Source: Patulibacter medicamentivorans
GTDB lineage: Bacteria > Actinomycetota > Thermoleophilia > Solirubrobacterales > Solirubrobacteraceae
DNA: 49,343 nt
NCBI RefSeq assembly: GCF_000240225.1
Contig: NZ_AGUD01000200.1
Coordinates: 1-49,343, forward strand
Direction of reading: 5' to 3'
Shown here: in pieces, positions 23,901 through 31,673 of the stretch
How positions within the stretch are numbered: the stretch's first letter is position 1
Layout of the letters: each line of letters starts with the position of its first letter
Notes under the pieces: model-generated
Databases searched by the model: none
What the model was told of the DNA's origin: nothing
What the model saw: only the letters and a program-made list of their open reading frames with translations
Program-made: the position numbers and the translations under genes

Positions 23901-24473
23901 CGCTACGCGGAGGACGTTTCCCGGGCGCGCGCGGCGGAGCACGCCGTCGCGCCGGGCTCGACGGCGTTGGCCGAGGCGGTGGCCCGTGGCCTGCACAAGC
24001 TGCTGGCCTACAAGGACGAGCCGGAGATCGCCCGTCTGCACCTCGACCCGCAACTGCAGGCCGAGATCGAAGCGGCGTTCGGTCCTGGGGCTCGCTACGC
24101 CTGGAAGCTGACGCCGCCGTTCCTGCGGGCGCTCGGGTTCGAGGGGAAGATCACCCTCGGCCGGTGGTTCCGGCCGGTGTATCGCCTGCTCTACGCGATG
24201 CGACGGCTGCGCGGGACGGCGTTCGATCCGTTCGGCCGTAGTGAGGTGCGGCGGGCCGAGCGCGCGTTGATCGACGAGTACCGCGAGCTGCTCGCTCGCG
24301 TGCTGGCCGGTCTCACGGAGCAGAACCTCGACGTTGCCGTCGAGCTCGTCGGGCTGCCGGACATGGTCCGCGGCTACGAGGAGATCAAGCTCGCGAACGT
24401 CGCGCGCTACCGCGAGCGGATCGGCGAGCTGCTGGTCGAGTTCGAGGCGTCGCGGAGCTTGCTCGCGGCGTAG
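20976..24473 (+). CDS. Indolepyruvate ferredoxin oxidoreductase family protein (fused alpha/gamma type)
   Basis: A 1165-residue thiamine-diphosphate and iron-sulfur enzyme, normal length for the fused family that oxidatively decarboxylates aryl- or branched-chain 2-oxo acids to acyl-CoA with ferredoxin. An N-terminal transketolase-like domain contains GYQGSPLGTYDLELG and NEELGATAVMGTQ. The TPP-binding domain starts near residue 421 with YYCSGCPHNSSTTSLPED and includes GAGIGCSGMVMVMD and QNLGDGTFLHSGSLAIRA. A cysteine cluster follows at about 631 (VCEGCGDCGAKSNCLS, plus SCNTDYSCVDGDC), suited to Fe-S ligation. The gamma domain (from about 715) has ITGVGGTGVVSVAQMLA and GLAQKGGPVVSDLRI. ATG 20976 has a GGGAGAGGGG site and excludes the operator region. 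It faces tetR, with palindromes A and B before it. It probably converts an aryl-pyruvate-like intermediate of the cluster's substrate. Confidence 0.9.
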   Translation: MVAFRLDDKYTVEDGVIFVTGTQALARVPLDQHRADVRAGLDIAGYVSGYQGSPLGTYDLELGRQRERLAAAGIQHQPAVNEELGATAVMGTQLAPNVGTLKHQGVVGYWYGKAPGLDRAGDALRHANLIGTQPLGGAVAFVGDDATAKSSSIPSSSEYALFDLGMPVLVPGDVQEILDYGLHAVAMSRASGLWTALKLATSVADGSGTALVGRDRVRPVLPDAAATRHAPHAQLIGAALLELERSMLEERLDLAREYGRLNRLNEVVVSHPDDRIGIVAVGRMYQEVRQALRDLGLDDDGLARNRVRVMKVGMPYPVDPADLRELAHGLDRIVVVEEKRAFVETQLKDALFGQPAPPVVTGKRDADGASLFPAAGEFDGGLITRTLAAAVLGDEDAAPTAARARVLRLDGIRTPEPLPLARTPYYCSGCPHNSSTTSLPEDSVVGAGIGCSGMVMVMDEDQVGAVAGVTQMGGEGAQWIGMAPFVDSPHFFQNLGDGTFLHSGSLAIRAAIAAEVDITYKLLYNAAIAMTGGQQPAGGGLSVPEICQMLTAEGVSRILITADDVSAYAGVRLPDGIEVWARDRLVEAQERLAAIKGVTVLIHDQECATELRRKRKRGLAPAREKRIFINERVCEGCGDCGAKSNCLSVIPIETEFGRKTAIHQASCNTDYSCVDGDCPSFLEIVPATGGAQHQMPPDLAADALPEPAADLPSEATIRITGVGGTGVVSVAQMLAIAAHLEGRHVRGLDQIGLAQKGGPVVSDLRIQATATDGSNRLGSADCDVYLGCDLLVAAEGRNLAAADRARTVAVLSSSEVPTGHMVSDPLLRFPPLRSLTDRVLSRAREDRSLCFAAQDDATTLFAVDQVANVMLLGAAFQLGALPVSAAAIERAIELNGTQVEVNRQAFRRGRQRVADPEAYDALLLARMPVVGALELDPEQRAIVDDVGAAPGSELERLLERRVSELVGFQDVAYARRYAEDVSRARAAEHAVAPGSTALAEAVARGLHKLLAYKDEPEIARLHLDPQLQAEIEAAFGPGARYAWKLTPPFLRALGFEGKITLGRWFRPVYRLLYAMRRLRGTAFDPFGRSEVRRAERALIDEYRELLARVLAGLTEQNLDVAVELVGLPDMVRGYEEIKLANVARYRERIGELLVEFEASRSLLAA

Positions 24474-24508
24474 GACCTGCCCCTGGGCGGCGCGGGGCGA
24501 CGGGCTCG

Positions 24509-24526
24509 TTCGCCGGACGAGGCGAA
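24509..24526 (+). terminator. Weak hairpin after the oxidoreductase gene
   Basis: TTCGCC (24509-24514) pairs with GGCGAA (24521-24526) over a 6-base loop, extendable by one G-U pair. It lies 36 bases after the stop, with no U-run. It may partly separate the oxidoreductase and transporter transcripts. The rest of the 24474-24640 gap holds operator C and the ribosome site of the next gene. Confidence 0.35.
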
Positions 24527-24586
24527 TCCCCGGGATCGGGGTTGACTTCCGATCAGCGATCTGCGAAGAACTGTCCAGCAGGCAAA

Positions 24587-24601
24587 TTGCCGACTGGGCA
24601 A
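24587..24601. promoter_or_regulatory. TetR operator C, upstream of the ABC importer
   Basis: TTGCCGACTGGGCAA differs from the perfect site A at a single base. It lies 40 bases before the ATG of the substrate-binding protein gene. A TTGACT at 24542 may be the matching -35, although no clear -10 was found at ideal spacing. Confidence 0.7.
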
Positions 24602-24640
24602 TAAGGCGGCGCGGGGCGCGGCCGGACCAAGGAGAGAGAG

Positions 24641-25945
24641 ATGGGAATCAGGTCCGTAGGGCGGGCGGCTCGCGCCGTCGGCATCGGCATCGGCGTCGTG
24701 GGTGCGGTCGCGCTGGGCGGCTGCGGCTCGGACGACGGGGAGGGGACCGTCGCGGCCGCGAGCGGTCAGGAAGCCGCGGCCGTGCTCGCATCGTGCGGCA
24801 AAGGCGCGAAGGCCGCGAGCGGCAAGCCGATCACGGTCGGCGCGATCGTCACCAAGCTGCCGGGCGTCGACCTGACGCCGGTCAGCAACAGCACCAAGGC
24901 CTACTTCGACTGCGTCAACGCCCACGGCGGCGTGGGCGGTCGGCCGATCGAGCTCAAGGTCGAGCACGACCAACTCAACCCGCAGGCCACGTCGGCCCTG
25001 GCCTCGAAGCTGCTCGACCAGGACCACGTAGCGGCGATGGTCGGCAACACGAGCCTGATCGACTGCTCGGTCAACGGCAAGGCGTACCAGCAGGCCAAGC
25101 TCAACGTCATCGGCGCCGCGGTCGACACCGCGTGCTTCCGCCTGACGAACTTCGCCGCGGCCGGGCTCGGCCCGATGCTGTCGGCGCAGCTGGTCGCACA
25201 GCACCAGGTCGCCGAGCAGGCAGCCGACACGCTGCACGCGATGACCACGCAGGCGCCGGGCTCCGAGGCCCTCAACGCCGGTGTCGTCGGGGTCGGGAAG
25301 GACCGCGGCGTGAAGGTGGTCGAGACGATGGTCAAGGTCCCGATCACGGATCCCAACGGCGTCGCGCTCAGCGGTGCCAACAAGGCGGGCGACGACGGCG
25401 GCGTGATCCTCGACCTGGCGCCGCCGGAGCTGGCCAAGCTGCTCGGCGCGGCGGGCAAGCAGGGGCTCGCCGATCGCGCCCACTGGGGCTGCGTCAACGC
25501 GTGCGCCAACCCGACGCTGCTGAAGGCGCTCGACTCGAGCTGGGACGACAAGCTCGTCGTTCCGAACGAGTTCCCCGTCGTCGACGCGGACTCGCCCGAC
25601 ATGAATCTGTACCGCGCGGTCAACCAGAAGTACAACGGCGGCGCCGACCTCAGCACGTTCGGGCAACTCGGCTTCCTGATGGCCAAGCTGTTCGCCGACG
25701 CCGTGCAGCAGCTGCCGGCCGATCAGCTCGACCGCGAAGGAATCAACAAGGCGGTCGGTGCGATCTCGAACTACAAGACCGACATGCTGTGCGAGCCGTT
25801 CAGCTTCGACGCGGGCAAGCCGCACGTCTCGGTCGCGGCCGCTCGACTGTACGTCCCGTCGGACGGCAAGCTCAAGCAGGTCCAGGACTGCACCCAGGTC
25901 GACGCGGTCACCCCGATCGTTCGCGCGGCGCGCGCCGCGGGCTGA
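24641..25945 (+). CDS. Branched-chain amino acid-type ABC transporter substrate-binding lipoprotein
   Basis: A 434-residue receptor of the LivK/Peripla_BP_6 family. The signal peptide ends in the lipobox VALGGC (Cys at residue 28), followed by a short acidic linker. The mature part begins KPITVGAIVTKLPGVDLTPV. The first lobe contains FDCVNAHGGVGGRPIELKVE and DQDHVAAMVGNTSLIDCS; the second contains AGVVGVGKDRG. Family members bind amino acids, amides, short aliphatics or aromatic acids, so the ligand cannot be read from sequence. ATG 24641 has an AAGGAGA site. Operator C stands 40 bases upstream. It leads a tightly packed transporter operon. Confidence 0.88.
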   Translation: MGIRSVGRAARAVGIGIGVVGAVALGGCGSDDGEGTVAAASGQEAAAVLASCGKGAKAASGKPITVGAIVTKLPGVDLTPVSNSTKAYFDCVNAHGGVGGRPIELKVEHDQLNPQATSALASKLLDQDHVAAMVGNTSLIDCSVNGKAYQQAKLNVIGAAVDTACFRLTNFAAAGLGPMLSAQLVAQHQVAEQAADTLHAMTTQAPGSEALNAGVVGVGKDRGVKVVETMVKVPITDPNGVALSGANKAGDDGGVILDLAPPELAKLLGAAGKQGLADRAHWGCVNACANPTLLKALDSSWDDKLVVPNEFPVVDADSPDMNLYRAVNQKYNGGADLSTFGQLGFLMAKLFADAVQQLPADQLDREGINKAVGAISNYKTDMLCEPFSFDAGKPHVSVAAARLYVPSDGKLKQVQDCTQVDAVTPIVRAARAAG

Positions 25946-25954
25946 GCTGAGCTG

Positions 25955-27892
25955 ATGCTGGCTGCCATCGATTTCGCGCCGTTCGTCGTCATCGGCCTGG
26001 CGCTCGGAGGGCTGTTCGCAGCCTCCGGCGTGGGGCTGGTGGTGCTCTACCGCACGACCGGCGTCATCAACCTGGCCTACGGCGCGATCGGAGCCCTCGG
26101 CGCGATGGTCGCCTGGGAGTTGATCGAGGGAGTCGGCACCCCGAAGGTCGTCGGCTACGCCGTCTGCATCCTCGGCGCCGGAGCGCTGTCGTGGGCGTAC
26201 GGTGCCCTACTGGCACCGTTGCTCGCCCAGCGCGACGCGATGGTGAAGGCCATCGGGTCGCTCGCCTTTGCCTTGATCCTCCTCGGGATCATGGCGTGGA
26301 TCTGGGGTGACGATCCGCGCTCGCTCGCGCTGCCGACGAGCGAGTGGTCGTTCCGGGCCGGCGACGTCCGGTTCGACGCGACCCAGCTCGTCGCGATCGG
26401 CCTGAGCCTCGCGGTCACGGCGGCGATGTCGCTGTTCCTTCGGCGCTCGCGGGTCGGCAGCGCGATGCGCGCGATGGCGGAGGACCGTGAGATCGCCGCG
26501 ACGCTCGGCGTGCCGGTCCGCCGGATCGAGAGCGCCGCCTGGTTCGGGTCCGGGCTGCTCTGCGGGGCTACCACGCTGATCCTGGCGGATACCTACGGGC
26601 TCGACTATGCGGGCCTGACGTTCCTGATCATCTCGTCGCTCTCGGCGGCCCTCGTCGGCCGGATGCGGTCGCTCTGGGTGACCCTGATCGCCGGTCTGGC
26701 GATCGGCGTCATCCAGTCGTGCCTGACGCCGGTCGAGTCGCTCTCGAAGTACTCGGCGATGACCCCGTTCGTCGTTGCGATCATCGCGTTGCTGTGGCTC
26801 GGGCGCAACCGCAGCGCGACCCGTTCGGAGGCGCTCCGGCTGCCACCCGTCGCGGCACGGGCGACGGGCCGCCCGGCGCGGAGCCGCAGTGTGGCGGTCG
26901 GCGTCCTCGCCGTCCTCGCCACCGCGGTGCTGGTGCCGGCGCTGCTGACCGACTACTGGGTCGAGATCGGCACCGCCGTCGTCATCTACAGCGTGGTCGC
27001 GCTCGGCGCGGGCCTGCTGCTCGGGCGCGTCGGCCTGGTGTCGCTCTGCCAGGTCGCGCTGCTCGGCGTCGGTGGCTGGACCGCCCTGCGGCTCGGCTAC
27101 GCCACCAGCCTGCCGTTCCCGGTGGTGCTCGTGCTTGCCGGCACCGTCACGGCCCTGATCGGCGTGCTGCTGAGCTGGCCGGCGTTGCGGCTGGGCAGCC
27201 TGTACTTCGCGCTGATCACGCTGATGGTGGCGGGGGCGGTGACCGTGCTGCTGACGCAGTTCAACTTCCCCAACGGCGGCGGCGGATTCCTCGGCTACGA
27301 CGCCAGCGCGTCGGCGACGACGCCGTTGCGCAACCCCGTGATCGCCGAGACCACCAACGGGCTGTTTCGCTACGCGACCGTCGTCGCCGGGCTGATGTTC
27401 GCGCTCGCGGTCTGGGCGATCCGCGGTCGCGCGGGTCGTGCGTGGGCCGCGATCCGCCAGGACGAGGCGGCGGCTGCGGCGGCCGGAATCCCGGTGACCG
27501 CCTACAAGCTGTGGGGCTTCGCCCTGGCCTCGTTCATGACCGGCGCGGTCGGCGGGCTGATGGCCGCAACCGGCGGTGGCCTGACCTCGTACCAGTTCCC
27601 GACGCAGGACTCGCTGATCCTGCTGGCGGTGGTGATGATCGGCGGCATCTACAGCGTCTGGGGAGCAGTGCTCGCCGGCATGTTGGCCAAGCTGCTGCCG
27701 GCGCTGTTCTCGGGGTGGGGCTTCAACCCGGACTTCGTCCTGGTCCTGTTCGGGATCGGCGTGGTCGCGACGCTCGTGCACGGTCCGTCCGGCATGGCCG
27801 GCCAGCTGAGCGATCTCGGCCGGACGCTCCGCCGCCGGGTCGGCGGATCCCGAATGCTGTCGAGCGCTCCGGCGCGGGAGGGGAACGCATGA
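25955..27892 (+). CDS. Fused ABC permease LivH-LivM type
   Basis: A 645-residue integral membrane protein containing both permeases of a branched-chain-type importer. Residues 1 to about 290 are LivH-like, with many helices, VVLYRTTGVINLAYGAIGAL near residue 30 and MRAMAEDREIAATLGVPVRR near 170. After a basic linker, residues 310-620 are LivM-like (LGAGLLLGRVGLVSLCQVAL, RAWAAIRQDEAAAAAAGIPV near 500, SLILLAVVMIGGIYSVWGAV). Separate genes are more usual. Both EAA-like coupling loops are present, so the fusion should be functional. It starts 9 bases after livK across a triple GCTGA repeat and overlaps the next gene by ATGA. Together with pstCA, this is the second permease fusion in the window. 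Confidence 0.9.
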   Translation: MLAAIDFAPFVVIGLALGGLFAASGVGLVVLYRTTGVINLAYGAIGALGAMVAWELIEGVGTPKVVGYAVCILGAGALSWAYGALLAPLLAQRDAMVKAIGSLAFALILLGIMAWIWGDDPRSLALPTSEWSFRAGDVRFDATQLVAIGLSLAVTAAMSLFLRRSRVGSAMRAMAEDREIAATLGVPVRRIESAAWFGSGLLCGATTLILADTYGLDYAGLTFLIISSLSAALVGRMRSLWVTLIAGLAIGVIQSCLTPVESLSKYSAMTPFVVAIIALLWLGRNRSATRSEALRLPPVAARATGRPARSRSVAVGVLAVLATAVLVPALLTDYWVEIGTAVVIYSVVALGAGLLLGRVGLVSLCQVALLGVGGWTALRLGYATSLPFPVVLVLAGTVTALIGVLLSWPALRLGSLYFALITLMVAGAVTVLLTQFNFPNGGGGFLGYDASASATTPLRNPVIAETTNGLFRYATVVAGLMFALAVWAIRGRAGRAWAAIRQDEAAAAAAGIPVTAYKLWGFALASFMTGAVGGLMAATGGGLTSYQFPTQDSLILLAVVMIGGIYSVWGAVLAGMLAKLLPALFSGWGFNPDFVLVLFGIGVVATLVHGPSGMAGQLSDLGRTLRRRVGGSRMLSSAPAREGNA

Positions 27893-28602
27893 TCGTCGTC
27901 GACGACCTCACGGTGCGCTTCGGCGGGGTGACCCCGCTCGACGCGATGACCGTCACCTTCGGCGGCGGCGTCAGCGGGCTGCTCGGGCCCAACGGTGCCG
28001 GCAAGACGACGTTCTTCAACGTCCTCAGCGGGTTCGTCCGGCCGGCGGCGGGCACGGTCCGTGCCTTCGACGACGACCTGCTGGCGATGGTCGACTTCCG
28101 GCGTGCGCGCTGGGGTCTCCGCCGCTGCTTCCAGCAGGAGCGCGCGATCGCGCAGCTCTCGGCCACCGAGAACGTGCTGCTGCTCGCCGAGCAGGTCGGG
28201 ATCCCGCGGGGGGACCGTCGGCGTCGGGTGCTCGACGCGCTGGAGTTCGTTGGCCTCGACGACGCCACGGACCAGCCGGTTGGGATGCTGAGCGCCTACG
28301 ATCGCCGCCGCGCCGAGCTGGCGCGGGCGATCGTCGGCGCGCCGCGGCTCGTCCTACTCGACGAGCCGGCCGCCGGTCTGCCCGACAGCGAGTCGCGCGA
28401 TCTGGCGCGACTGATCGCGTCGATTCCCGACCGTCGCGGGGCGGCGGTGATCGTCGTCGACCACGACATCGATCTGGTGCAGAGCTGCTGCGCCACCGCC
28501 ACCGTCCTCGACTTCGGTCGGGTGCTCGCTTCGGGTCCCACCGCGGACGTCCTGGCGGACCCTCGCGTGATCCACGCCTACCTCGGAACGGAGGGCAGCT
28601 GA
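27889..28602 (+). CDS. Branched-chain-type ABC transporter ATP-binding protein (LivG-like)
   Basis: A 237-residue ABC ATPase. Walker A is GPNGAGKTT (about residues 33-41), the Q-loop region RRCFQQERAIAQLSATENV is LivG-like, Walker B is LVLLDEPAAGLPDSES and the switch His is in VVDHDIDLVQ. The ABC signature, about residue 133, reads LSAYDRRRAELARAI. The conserved Gly of LSxGQ is replaced by Tyr, an unusual change at a residue that normally contacts ATP across the dimer. It is shorter than typical LivG (about 250-260). ATG is in the ATGA overlap with the permease; the gene is coupled to the LivF gene by a TGATG overlap. Confidence 0.88.
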   Translation: MIVVDDLTVRFGGVTPLDAMTVTFGGGVSGLLGPNGAGKTTFFNVLSGFVRPAAGTVRAFDDDLLAMVDFRRARWGLRRCFQQERAIAQLSATENVLLLAEQVGIPRGDRRRRVLDALEFVGLDDATDQPVGMLSAYDRRRAELARAIVGAPRLVLLDEPAAGLPDSESRDLARLIASIPDRRGAAVIVVDHDIDLVQSCCATATVLDFGRVLASGPTADVLADPRVIHAYLGTEGS

Positions 28603-29351
28603 TGGTGCCCAGCAACGCGTCGCCGGACGGCCTCGTGATCGCCGACCTCGCGGTGTCCCGCGCCGGACGGTCGATCCTCCATGGGGTCTCGCTCGAGGTC
28701 CCGGCCGGTGCGATCACCACCCTGCTCGGCCCCAACGGGGCGGGCAAGTCGACCCTGATGCTGACGATCGCCGGACTGCTTCCGGCGACCAGAGGCCGGG
28801 TCGCGCAGGGTGATCGCGACCTGCTCGGTCTGCGCCCGGAACAGATCCGCAGCACAGGCGTGGCGGTGGTCGCCGAGGGGCGTCGCCTGCTCGGCGACCT
28901 CAGCGTCCACGACAACCTGCGCGTGGCGACCTACGCGCTCGCGGGCGACGACGCCGGCGCCGGGCTCGATCGTGCCCTGCAGCTGTTTCCCGAGCTGGAG
29001 AAGCGCTGGGACACGCCCGCGCGCTTGCTCTCCGGGGGCGAGCAGCAGATGGTCGTGATCGCCCAGGCGATCGTCTCGCGACCGTCGACCCTGCTGATCG
29101 ACGAGCTGTCGCTCGGACTCGCCCCGGTGGCGGTCCAGCGCCTGCTTCCTGCGCTCGAGGCGGTCGCCGCCGACGGCGTCGGGGTCCTGTTGGTCGAGCA
29201 GTTCGCGCACGTCGCGCTCTCGTTGGCCGAACGCGCCTACGTCATGCACGCCGGACGCATCGACTTCCGCGGCGAGGCATCCGAGCTCCGGGAACGCCCG
29301 GAGCTGCTCGAGTCCGCCTACCGCCTGAGCGGGACCGCTTCCGCCGTCTAG
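28602..29351 (+). CDS. Branched-chain-type ABC transporter ATP-binding protein (LivF-like)
   Basis: A 249-residue ABC ATPase with all standard motifs: Walker A LGPNGAGKSTLM (about residues 45-56), LivF-type VAVVAEGRRLLGDLSVHDNL, signature LLSGGEQQMVVIAQAI (about residues 143-158), Walker B TLLIDELSLGLAP and switch His region LLVEQFAHVALSL, where the usual His is represented by VEQF-type LivF sequence. Its complete signature would support ATP hydrolysis in a heterodimer with the altered LivG partner. The start overlaps the LivG stop by one base. It ends the transporter operon, 18 bases before the cupin gene. Confidence 0.92.
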   Translation: MVPSNASPDGLVIADLAVSRAGRSILHGVSLEVPAGAITTLLGPNGAGKSTLMLTIAGLLPATRGRVAQGDRDLLGLRPEQIRSTGVAVVAEGRRLLGDLSVHDNLRVATYALAGDDAGAGLDRALQLFPELEKRWDTPARLLSGGEQQMVVIAQAIVSRPSTLLIDELSLGLAPVAVQRLLPALEAVAADGVGVLLVEQFAHVALSLAERAYVMHAGRIDFRGEASELRERPELLESAYRLSGTASAV

Positions 29352-29369
29352 AACACGAAGGAGTCATCG

Positions 29370-29867
29370 TTGCCCAGTCGTATCTTCCATGCTCGCTTGG
29401 AGGACCTGCCGAAGGAGACCACCTTCGAAGGGACCTACCAACGTACCGGGGTCGTCTCCGACCACGCGCTCTTCGCATTCGCGTGGGTCGACGCCGGGTT
29501 CGGCGCCGACTGGGCGGAGGACGAGCCCTTCCCCAACATGCACAGTCACGAGCACGATCAACTGATGGTGCAGATCCGCGGCGAGCAGGAGATGGTCGTC
29601 GGCGACGAGCAGATCTCGCTGCGGGCCGGCGAGGTGCTGTACATCCCGTCGCGGGTGCTGCACGGGGGGCGGCCCGTCGGCGACGAGCCGACGTTCTTGA
29701 TCGAGGCCTTCGCGCCGATCCGGACCGACTACCTCTACATCGCCGAGCATCAGCTCTCCGTCGGGGCGCCCGAGCGGCTTTCCGACGGCTCACGGGTCGA
29801 CACCAAGTCGAAGCGCGAGGCGATGAGCCAGGTGCTCTCGGACTCGGGCCTGCCCAGTCTGCGCTGA
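29370..29867 (+). CDS. Cupin domain protein
   Basis: A 165-residue single-domain cupin. The first metal motif is MHSHEHDQLMVQIRGEQ (about residues 58-74) with H-x-H and following acidic residues. The second is GEVLYIPSRVLHGG (about residues 91-104) with the conserved Pro and His. The start codon is TTG, supported by GAAGGAG six bases upstream; the next ATG would remove the first strand. Small cupins in catabolic clusters act as dioxygenases, isomerases or ligand-binding proteins. This one has no feature that decides between them. It lies between the transporter and the hydrolase genes on the same strand, so a role in the same pathway is likely. Confidence 0.75.
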   Translation: MPSRIFHARLEDLPKETTFEGTYQRTGVVSDHALFAFAWVDAGFGADWAEDEPFPNMHSHEHDQLMVQIRGEQEMVVGDEQISLRAGEVLYIPSRVLHGGRPVGDEPTFLIEAFAPIRTDYLYIAEHQLSVGAPERLSDGSRVDTKSKREAMSQVLSDSGLPSLR

Positions 29868-29880
29868 GCGGCGCTCGACC

Positions 29881-31611
29881 GTGGCCTCCGTGAACGTCCT
29901 GATCGAGCGCGATGTCGAGGTGCCGATGCGCGACGGCGCCGTGCTGCGGGCCACCGTCTTCCGGCCGGACGACGACGGCGAGCACCCGGTGCTGTTGCTG
30001 CGCACCCCGTACGGACGGGACAGCGCCGCGACGACCCACACGGCGATCGACCCGGAGCGCGCCGCAGCGTCCGGCCACGTCGTGGTGATCCAGGACGTTC
30101 GCGGGCGGTTCGGCTCGGACGGCGCGAGCTTCGATCCGTACGTCCACGAGTTCGACGACGGGTACGACAGCGTGCAGTGGGCGGCCGGCATCCCGGGGGC
30201 CGACGGGCGGGTCGCCACCTACGGCATCTCGTATGCGGGGACGGCCGCCTGGCAGGCCGCGGCCGCGACACCGCCCGCACTGCGCGCCGTCGCCGCGGCC
30301 CAGTCGACCAACGATGCCTTCCTCGACCTGAGCTGGCGGGGTGGGGCGTTCAACTGGGGGATGCACCTGACATGGGTGCTGGGCACGCTGGCTCTCGCCC
30401 AGCAGGCGCGCGACGGTGGCGACGGCGCCGTCGCCCGCGCGCTGCTCGCGGAGGTCGTCACGGCGGTCGACGCGTACGAGCGGACGGCGGCGCGGCTGCC
30501 ACCCGACGGCCTCGCCGTCGCTGCCCGCGTGACCGAGCGGGTCCCGTTCCTCGCCGACGCGATGGCCCACGACCGCCGCGGGGCGTACCACCGGGCACGC
30601 TCGGTCGCCGGCCGCTACGGCGCGATCACGGCTCCGGCCTTCGTGGTCGCCGGCTGGTACGACGTGATGCTCAGCAACGACCTCCGGCACTTCGCCGCGA
30701 TCCGCTCGCAGGCCCGCAGCGCCGTCGCCCGCGAACGGTCGCGGCTGGTGATCGGTCCGTGGACCCACGGGCCCGGCATGCTCGCCGCGTCGGCGGGCGA
30801 GGTCTCGTTCGGGATCGGGTCCAGCGGTGCCGCGCTCGACCTCCACGCGATGCTGGTCGACTGGCTCGACGAGCAACTCGGCCGACGCGAGCCGATCGAG
30901 CATCCGCCGGTGCGGGTCTTCGTGATGGGCGCCAACCGGTGGCGCGCCGAGGACGCGTGGCCCCCGCCCGATACTCGGGAGCAGCGGTGGTTCCTGCACG
31001 GGGAGGGGCGACTATCGCTCGAGCCCCCTGGGCAGGAGACGCCACCTGCGCGATACCTCTACGACCCGGCGGACCCCTGCCCGACCGTCGGCGGGCCGCT
31101 GCTGATGCCCGACACGTATCGCCGCGGTCCGGTCGACCAGACCCCGATCCTCGGGCGCGAGGACGTCCTGACCTTCACGTCCGACGTGCTGAATGGGGAC
31201 CTGGAGATCGCGGGACCGGTCGGCGCGAGCCTCTACGCGGCGACGTCGGCAGTCGACACGGACTGGGTGGTGAAGCTCTGCGAGCTACTCCCGGACGGGC
31301 GGACGATCAATCTCTGCGACGGGATCCTGCGGGCGCGCTTCCGCGGCGGGGACTGGTCGGCGCCGGAGCCCGTGCGACCGGACGAGGTCCTGCGCTACGA
31401 GGTCGACCTGTGGGCGACCGCGGTCGTCGTCCCGGCGGGCCACCGGTTGCGCGTGCTGGTCACGTCGAGCGACTTCCCGCGGTACGACCGCAACCCCAAC
31501 ACGGGCATCGTCGGGGTGCGCGCGACGCGCTTGGTGTCAGCTGAGCAACGGGTCTTCCGGGATACGGAGCGGCCGTCGCACGTGACCTTGCGCATCCGCG
31601 GACGAGATTGA
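29881..31611 (+). CDS. CocE/NonD family (X-Pro dipeptidyl-peptidase S15-type) hydrolase
   Basis: A 576-residue alpha/beta hydrolase of the CocE/S15 class. The nucleophile elbow is YGISYAGTAAW, with Ser near residue 116. The Asp is likely within FVVAGWYDVMLSND (about residues 255-268), and the His in VIGPWTHGPGML (about residues 292-303). A C-terminal jelly-roll PepX_C domain starts near residue 420 (LTFTSDVLNGDLEIAGP) and ends in the usual HRLRVLVTSSDFPRYDRNPN stretch. Family members cleave esters or amides such as cocaine, cephalosporins or glutaryl amides. No signal peptide is visible. The start is GTG, 13 bases after the cupin gene. It is a good candidate for the first hydrolytic step on the imported compound. 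Confidence 0.88.
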   Translation: MASVNVLIERDVEVPMRDGAVLRATVFRPDDDGEHPVLLLRTPYGRDSAATTHTAIDPERAAASGHVVVIQDVRGRFGSDGASFDPYVHEFDDGYDSVQWAAGIPGADGRVATYGISYAGTAAWQAAAATPPALRAVAAAQSTNDAFLDLSWRGGAFNWGMHLTWVLGTLALAQQARDGGDGAVARALLAEVVTAVDAYERTAARLPPDGLAVAARVTERVPFLADAMAHDRRGAYHRARSVAGRYGAITAPAFVVAGWYDVMLSNDLRHFAAIRSQARSAVARERSRLVIGPWTHGPGMLAASAGEVSFGIGSSGAALDLHAMLVDWLDEQLGRREPIEHPPVRVFVMGANRWRAEDAWPPPDTREQRWFLHGEGRLSLEPPGQETPPARYLYDPADPCPTVGGPLLMPDTYRRGPVDQTPILGREDVLTFTSDVLNGDLEIAGPVGASLYAATSAVDTDWVVKLCELLPDGRTINLCDGILRARFRGGDWSAPEPVRPDEVLRYEVDLWATAVVVPAGHRLRVLVTSSDFPRYDRNPNTGIVGVRATRLVSAEQRVFRDTERPSHVTLRIRGRD

Positions 31612-31612
31612 A

Positions 31613-31642
31613 TTGCCCAGCGGGCAAAAGAGTGGCTAGACT
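31613..31642. promoter_or_regulatory. TetR operator D with overlapping promoter
   Basis: TTGCCCAGCGGGCAA (31613-31627) begins one base after the stop codon of the CocE-type gene. Its left half can act as -35 (TTGCCC), and TAGACT at 31637-31642 fits as -10, 18 bases away. A bound repressor would cover the -35 of the alpha/beta hydrolase gene that starts at 31674. Confidence 0.7.
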
Positions 31643-31673
31643 CTCCAATGGTTCGAGAGGAGAGAGGGACGAG

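Noticed and set aside
20955..24053. A 1032-codon minus-strand open frame opposite the oxidoreductase gene
   Set aside because: The translation has the composition of a reverse-complement shadow, and the opposite strand encodes a complete known enzyme.
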